NCBI RefSeq assembly: GCF_009727055.1
Contig: NC_052349.1
Coordinates: 96,353,421-96,417,420 of the forward strand
DNA from: Benincasa hispida
Taxonomy: Eukaryota; Streptophyta; Magnoliopsida; Cucurbitales; Cucurbitaceae
Reading direction: 5' to 3'
DNA length: 64,000 bases
The position numbers and the translations under genes are program-made. This document shows, piece by piece, positions 59,297-64,000 of this stretch; position 1 is the stretch's first letter; each line of letters starts with the position of its first letter. The notes under the pieces are model-generated. The model was not told the origin of the DNA. It did no database searches and saw nothing but the letters and a program-made list of their open reading frames with translations.

Positions 59297-59433
59297 ATTG
59301 TATTTGTACAAACAAGGATGAGAGTGAAGATGGTGTATGTTTGTGTGTCGAGGGAGTTAAGAATCTGTGGGTTCGGATTTGAATCGGTGATTTTGCTCCT
59401 GAGTTTTGAAGTGAAATAGGAAGAAGGCTGTGG

Positions 59434-59484
59434 TTAAATAGGGAGTGTTTTGAGTGACCAAAGGAAAAGTGGGGTGGGTTAGGT
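59434..59484 (-). promoter_or_regulatory. PAL 3 promoter: TATA-like box and AC element
   Basis: On the minus strand CTATTTAA (59434-59441) lies about 138 bp before the ATG. ACCTAAC (59478-59484) lies about 40 bp further upstream. It equals the AC-III element that R2R3-MYB regulators bind in phenylpropanoid promoters. The role is inferred from the motif and position. Confidence 0.6.
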
Positions 59485-59559
59485 AAGGACTAAGGAAGAG
59501 CTGAGGAAGGAGAGAGCTGGGAAGTTTGGTGTGGAAATTATAATATAAAAAGGTCAAAG

Positions 59560-60690
59560 TAAGAATATGTATAATAATCCCACTATTTCATTGTGTCAAT
59601 ATCGATGTGCTTCATTCAAACGTGAATTTCCTTGACTCCAGCTTTGTTTTTTTCAAGACAAAAAGGGTTTTTGGTTCATTTATATATATATTTATAGTAA
59701 AAGATACCCTTACATGCAGTAGTTTTAAAAAAACATTATATTCAAGCTCCTTTAATTACTTTTCAAATTTCCTGTCTAAGGACACGACTTAAAAGGTCCT
59801 ATGTAGCTTCAAATGAAAATAATAATCTTGTTTGTGAACACAATATTCGTAGTACTATATATGTATACACATACATTTCATTTTTTTATGCAAGTTTTTG
59901 TAGATTAGTATTGATTAAAAAATATATATTTTTTTTAGTTCCAATTAAGTCTATAAAAACTTTCTTTTACTATTAAATTTCTTGCTTTGTTATATAATTT
60001 CTACCGATGTTTAAAAAAAAACACGAAGTCAATTCTGAAAACTAAAAAATTATAGGTTTTTAAAAACATGTTTTTTGAAATTTACAAATTTGACTAAAAA
60101 TTAAATTTTCTTACTTAATAATGGTGAAAATAATTATAAGAGATTGTGAAGAAATAGACTTAATTTTCAAAAATAAAAAATTACCCAACAGGCCTTAATT
60201 ATTTTAGTTTTGAAAAGACTAAAACTAAATTTAGTACATACGACAATGGTTCAATTAGCCTTTAAACAAGAATCTAGCTAAAAGAATCGAATTAATTATT
60301 AAACGTCAAAATGAGCATATTTCAATTGACATAGGCTTGTTCTATCAATTTGAACTCGAGGTCAGAGATTTGATTTTCTCACCTTACTTAAAAAAAAGGA
60401 AAAAAGAAAAAGAAATATTAACTAATACAACACACACTACTACGCTTGAGTTAGCTCACATATTTTCTTTTATTTCTTATGAAGTCCTAAACTATGTTAT
60501 TGTCAACTAATACTACGTTGATTATATAAATAATAGTATTTTGTCTACATTAAGTGCAATATTTATATATAAAAATTTGTAAAATATATTTTTATTTAAT
60601 TGAATTTGCGTATCAAAAGAATGTTAAGAATATTTAGATGCAAAATATGTATGTAGTTGAAAAGTATGTAACATATAACAAAAAAAAACC
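59560..60690. other. Intergenic between divergent PAL loci, part 1
   Basis: AT-rich sequence with no gene. One SINE-like pol III box pair lies at about 60325-60385. Confidence 0.55.
60325..60385 (+). repeat. tRNA-derived SINE-like remnant
   Basis: An A-box-like 'tttcaattgacatagg' is followed by a B-box-like 'ggtcagagatttgatttt' at tRNA-like spacing. Related pairs occur at 61850, 62829 and 63045. Confidence 0.4.
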
Positions 60691-60699
60691 ATAAAATGA

Positions 60700-60862
60700 A
60701 GATTTTTTTGTAGAACATTTCCTAGAAAAATTAGTGAAAACTGAAAAATTGTTATCTGATCATCCTCCAAATTTAGAGGAATTGAAAGTGAATTTATTGA
60801 AAAAATGTGGTGACATTCCATTGGCCGCTAAGATGATGAAGGAGATTCAATTAAAAAAATAG
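60700..60862 (+). pseudogene. Possible NB-ARC (NLR) fragment, GLPL motif
   Basis: A short frame ending at 60862 reads NLEELKVNLLKKCGDIPLAAKMM. This resembles the GLPL segment of NLR immune receptors (KCGGLPLAAKVLGG). Nothing else of an NLR is visible nearby, so it would be a tiny relic. Chance similarity cannot be excluded. Confidence 0.35.
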
Positions 60863-61849
60863 TGACAGAGTAAAAGCACAGAGCAACAACATGAAAAAGA
60901 AGAAGATGATAAATTTTTTTTATTTCTCTTTGGTTTTTCATTTTATTTAACCATATTTCTTTAAGAAATGTAACGAGTTAATTGTTGTTCATTACCAAAA
61001 AAAGATATAAAGAAAGAACGAAAGAAAAACTTTAAAAATTAAAAGAAAAAATTGCAATCCATATTTTATTCAAACAAAGATAGGTAGAATTATTGAATAA
61101 AAAATTTTCAAAACAAAAATAGTAATCACAAAAGTAGATTATTTAGAGTTCAAAAAACTATACCAAATACTCAAAACATATGAACTCAATTCCGCACCTC
61201 AAATACAGACATATGAACTCTAGACATCCTATTTTAATTTAAAGTCCCAAACAGCTCTTCAATGTTTATCACTGTTTCTTTTTTTCTATTTCTGTAAATA
61301 GTTTGACATTTTTTTTATATGTGAAAATTTTCCGATGAAAAACTATCGCGTGAAAAAAGCTGACAATGATATGGCAATGGTGGGACAAATTGTGAAATTT
61401 GACTAAACTATATAGGCCAAATTAAAATTTTCGAAATGATGAGACTAAGTTACAACTAAAAGCACAAGGACTAATTTAAAATGTTTAAACTAATAAAAGA
61501 CCAATTTTATAATTAATATTTTTAATGAGTTGAGTGAAAGTCCGATATGCTTCATATAGGTGTTAGATATATGTATAGTTTTGATTATAAAGAACGAATG
61601 GAATCGCCTATCATTTTGGACACCCACATAACTTTAATTAATTCAATCCATTTAGCTCCTTAATAAAAAAATAGATCATGACTTAGAAAAAGGAAAGGTG
61701 AAAGAGAGAGAGATGGGTTGGTGATCAACATAATTAATTGGATTCCTAATTTTTATTACAATGATGATTAATTTTATAATTACTATCATTCGATCAATTT
61801 CCACGGGATTATTACAGTGTTTTCACCTCTTTTTACATTTTTTTTTAAA

Positions 61850-61920
61850 TCATGAGATGAGAGATCGAACTTCCGACTTCAAAAAAGTACATATCAATTA
61901 CTGTGGAACTGAATTGCTTT
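61850..61920 (-). repeat. tRNA-derived SINE-like remnant
   Basis: On the minus strand 'cagtaattgatatgtac' is followed by 'gtcggaagttcgatctctc', the same order of A- and B-box-like motifs as at 60325. Confidence 0.45.
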
Positions 61921-62828
61921 GACTCGATTTTATACCTTTACTACTAATGAAACTAACGTATTAATATGAGACTTTCATTAATTTGACGGTCTGTTTTAAG
62001 AATATATTTTATTTGGTCTGTTTTCAAATACATTATTTTGATTCAATTACTCAAATTTTGTATACTGATTAGCAGTGGCACATCTTTTAAATTTACATAA
62101 CATTTTTTTGAAGCTATTAAGTAGGTTAGAAATGTTGAGCTTAATTCCAATTTTAATACTTGTTAAAAAAAAGTAAAGGAAAAAAAGGTAATTCTTTTAA
62201 TATAAAATTAGAAGAGAGAATATTATATTTAAAAATTAAATTAAATAAGAAAGTGCAGAGAAGCAAAACATTATTTAAAAATAATAATAATAAAATAGCC
62301 AATCCCTAAATCTTAACCATAATTATTTTAGCATAGACTCAGAAAGTAGTTGACATAGTCTTTCGTATTAAAGATCAATCGATCCCCATCTCCACAATGT
62401 TGTACTTAAAAACCATAATTATTTTATGTTAAAATGTCTTTTTGGTCTCTCTAGTTTGAAGTTGGTTCAATTTTAGTTCTTGTACTTTGAATAATTCTTA
62501 AATTTAGTCCTTACTACTTGTTTATATATTGTTGATTTTCTTTTCGTTATTTATTAACATTTTCACTATAAATTTTGAAAACATATTTTCATATTATACT
62601 TTTTTTTGTATGAAAGTTGTTATTATTATTATTTAATCTATTTCGATCAAAATTAACATTGAAGGATTAAATGTAACTTTCTTTTAAAAGTACATGGACT
62701 AAAATACGACATTTGAAAATATAGGGTCGAAAATTGAACAAATTCATAGTAAAAAGATCAAAATTATATTTTTAATTATTATTTTAATGTATAAGTAATT
62801 AACTATAATTATTTCAATATGTAAAGGG

Positions 62829-62905
62829 AGTACAGCTCAATAATCATTAAAATGTACTACCTCTCTTAAAATTGGAGGTTCAAATCTCTCCTACCACATT
62901 TGTTG
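62829..62905 (+). repeat. tRNA-derived SINE-like remnant
   Basis: 'acagctcaataatcatt' is followed by 'ggaggttcaaatctctcc'. The B box GGTTCAAATCT is close to the pol III consensus. Confidence 0.45.
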
Positions 62906-63044
62906 TTCTAAAAACCAATAATTATTTTAATGTATTGGCAACTACCATTAAAAATTTTAATTTTAAACATGATAAAAAGCAAGAGAAGATTAGACAATAT
63001 AAACGTAACCATAAATTCATAAATGACTACAATTTTGTTTTTGA

Positions 63045-63130
63045 GTACAACAATGATAAAGATAGGAGATTGAACCTTTGACAACTTCTTGAATCGGAAC
63101 GCATGTTAATACCATTGAACTAAGATCAGT
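63045..63130 (-). repeat. tRNA-derived SINE-like remnant
   Basis: On the minus strand 'cttagttcaatggtatt' is followed by 'caaaggttcaatctcc', again an A/B-box-like pair of the same family. Confidence 0.45.
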
Positions 63131-63382
63131 TTTGGATTGACAACAAATTGGTAGACAACAGAATCGAGGAAATATTTTAATTATTTGGATAAAAATTTTG
63201 GTCTTCCAAGGCCAACAAAGACCAACAACGCCCAAACCAGCCGCCAAAAGAAGTCTATAATATTAAAACTGTATTTTTGACCATTGAAAAAAATGAGAGA
63301 ATTAAAATATATAAATAATTTCCCAACCACCAATTATATTTGCTTCCTTGTTAGTGGTGTGTTGTTTCCACCAATTTCCTTC

Positions 63383-63422
63383 ACCCAACACACAATCATA
63401 CACCAAAGCTTTTCCTATTAAA
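63383..63422 (+). promoter_or_regulatory. PAL 4 promoter candidates
   Basis: CTATTAAA (63415-63422) lies about 125 bp before the ATG, the same distance as in loci 1 and 3. An AC-like ACCCAAC (63383-63389) is just upstream. The assignment rests on position and similarity only. Confidence 0.45.
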
Positions 63423-63543
63423 GGAGCTTCCCACTCGGACTCTCACCAAAGCACTCTCATTTTACTCAATTCTTCTCTTCATTATTATTTCATTCTTTCT
63501 ATTCTCTCCCTTTTGGTCCATTCTTTTCCTTCTTCATATCGCC

Positions 63544-64000
63544 ATGGCTCGCCAAAATGGTTCATTAGAGAACTTCTGCACAATCGGTCAGGATCCACTC
63601 AACTGGGGTGTGGTGGCTGAGTCCATGAAGGGAAGTCATTTGGATGAGGTAAAGCGGATGGTGGAAGAGTATCGGAGGCCTTTGGTGAAGCTTGGAGGAA
63701 ATACTCTCACCATTTCTCAAGTCGCCGCCATTGCCACTCGTGATAACGATGTCATCGTAGAACTCGCCGAGTCTGCTAGGGCTGGTGTCAAAGCTAGTAG
63801 TGATTGGGTCATGGAAAGCATGAGCAAAGGCACTGATAGTTATGGTGTCACTACTGGGGTGCCACTTCTCATAGAAGAACCAATCAAGGTGAGGCTCTTC
63901 AGAAGGAGTTGATTCGGTTTTTGAATTCTGGCATCTTTGGGAATGGCAGTGAGTCAAGTCATACATTACCTCACTCTGCCACGAGAGCAGCCATGTTGGG
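63544..64000 (+). pseudogene. PAL: Phenylalanine ammonia-lyase 4, 5' part, frameshifted, cut by window end
   Basis: The ATG at 63544 in CGCCATGG context starts [22 protein letters not shown]. The frame runs through [38 protein letters not shown] and [21 protein letters not shown]. Just before the catalytic-loop sequence FGATSH, four bases are missing compared with locus 3 (63855-63858), and the frame ends at 63910. The correct residues continue in another frame ([19 protein letters not shown]) up to the window end. It lies head to head with locus 3, with about 4.2 kb between the start codons. It could be a pseudogene or a locally misassembled gene. Confidence 0.88.

Larger units (their letters stand above)
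60863..63340. other. Intergenic between divergent PAL loci, part 2
   Basis: AT-rich sequence without a gene. It carries three further SINE-like box pairs, listed separately. Confidence 0.55.

Noticed and set aside
59297..59311. Five-residue upstream extension of PAL 3 from a TTG codon
   Set aside because: TTG is not a normal plant start. The ATG at 59296 matches the family start MA.
62829..62905. Functional tRNA gene
   Set aside because: The B box is good, but the acceptor and anticodon arms do not pair. A tRNA-derived repeat is more likely.

Overview
The window is AT-rich plant nuclear DNA, most likely from a cucurbit. This is inferred from the phenylalanine ammonia-lyase (PAL) cluster, the Copia/Gypsy families and a hairpin MITE with repeated 'gatagacttctatcag'-type motifs; no species is asserted. 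It has two halves: a stack of nested retrotransposons (1-43915) and a decayed PAL cluster (46905-64000, cut by the window end). No bacterial-style operon, CRISPR array or defence system is present.

Region 1-35665 is one old Ty1/Copia element (A). Its 5' LTR is cut by the window start and its 3' LTR is 34218-35665. Into A went a solo Gypsy LTR (2947-4784), an antisense Gypsy (E, 4897-8423), a sense Gypsy (D, starting 8424) inside E, a solo LTR of another family (C, 9441-26523) inside D's LTR, and a complete Copia (B, 10612-25821, target duplication TGAAT) inside C. B itself received two solo LTRs, a hAT-type MITE and a Mutator-type MITE. Most steps can be read from exact target-site duplications. 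A single deletion ending at 30108/30109 would explain why A, D and E are all truncated. A further solo LTR (30405-32655) sits in A's pol region.

Region 35666-43915 starts with a Cassandra-like remnant carrying a 5S-rRNA-like sequence, then an antisense Copia (F, 36472-43915) whose 3' LTR is split by a 2.1-kb Gypsy LTR unit (36757-38839). The intact F LTR at the other end preserves the empty site.

Region 46905-64000 holds four PAL loci: pseudogene 1 (46905-48955, minus), fragment 2 (52885-53609, minus) embedded in CACTA-transposon debris, a near-complete PAL 3 (about 57150-59296, minus) and PAL 4 (63544 onward, plus). Locus 3 is open for 562 codons, with all its indels confined to the last fifth. 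Locus 4 has a 4-bp deletion. Loci 1 and 3 share promoter-like upstream sequence, so they arose by DNA duplication, not retroposition. Both decayed copies have lost the Gly of the Ala-Ser-Gly triad that forms the MIO cofactor.

Assembly artefacts matter here. Two complete Nextera mate-pair junction adapters (7042-7079, 30526-30563), a 10-N gap and single Ns show a short-read assembly with gap filling. Some apparent frameshifts may therefore be sequence errors.
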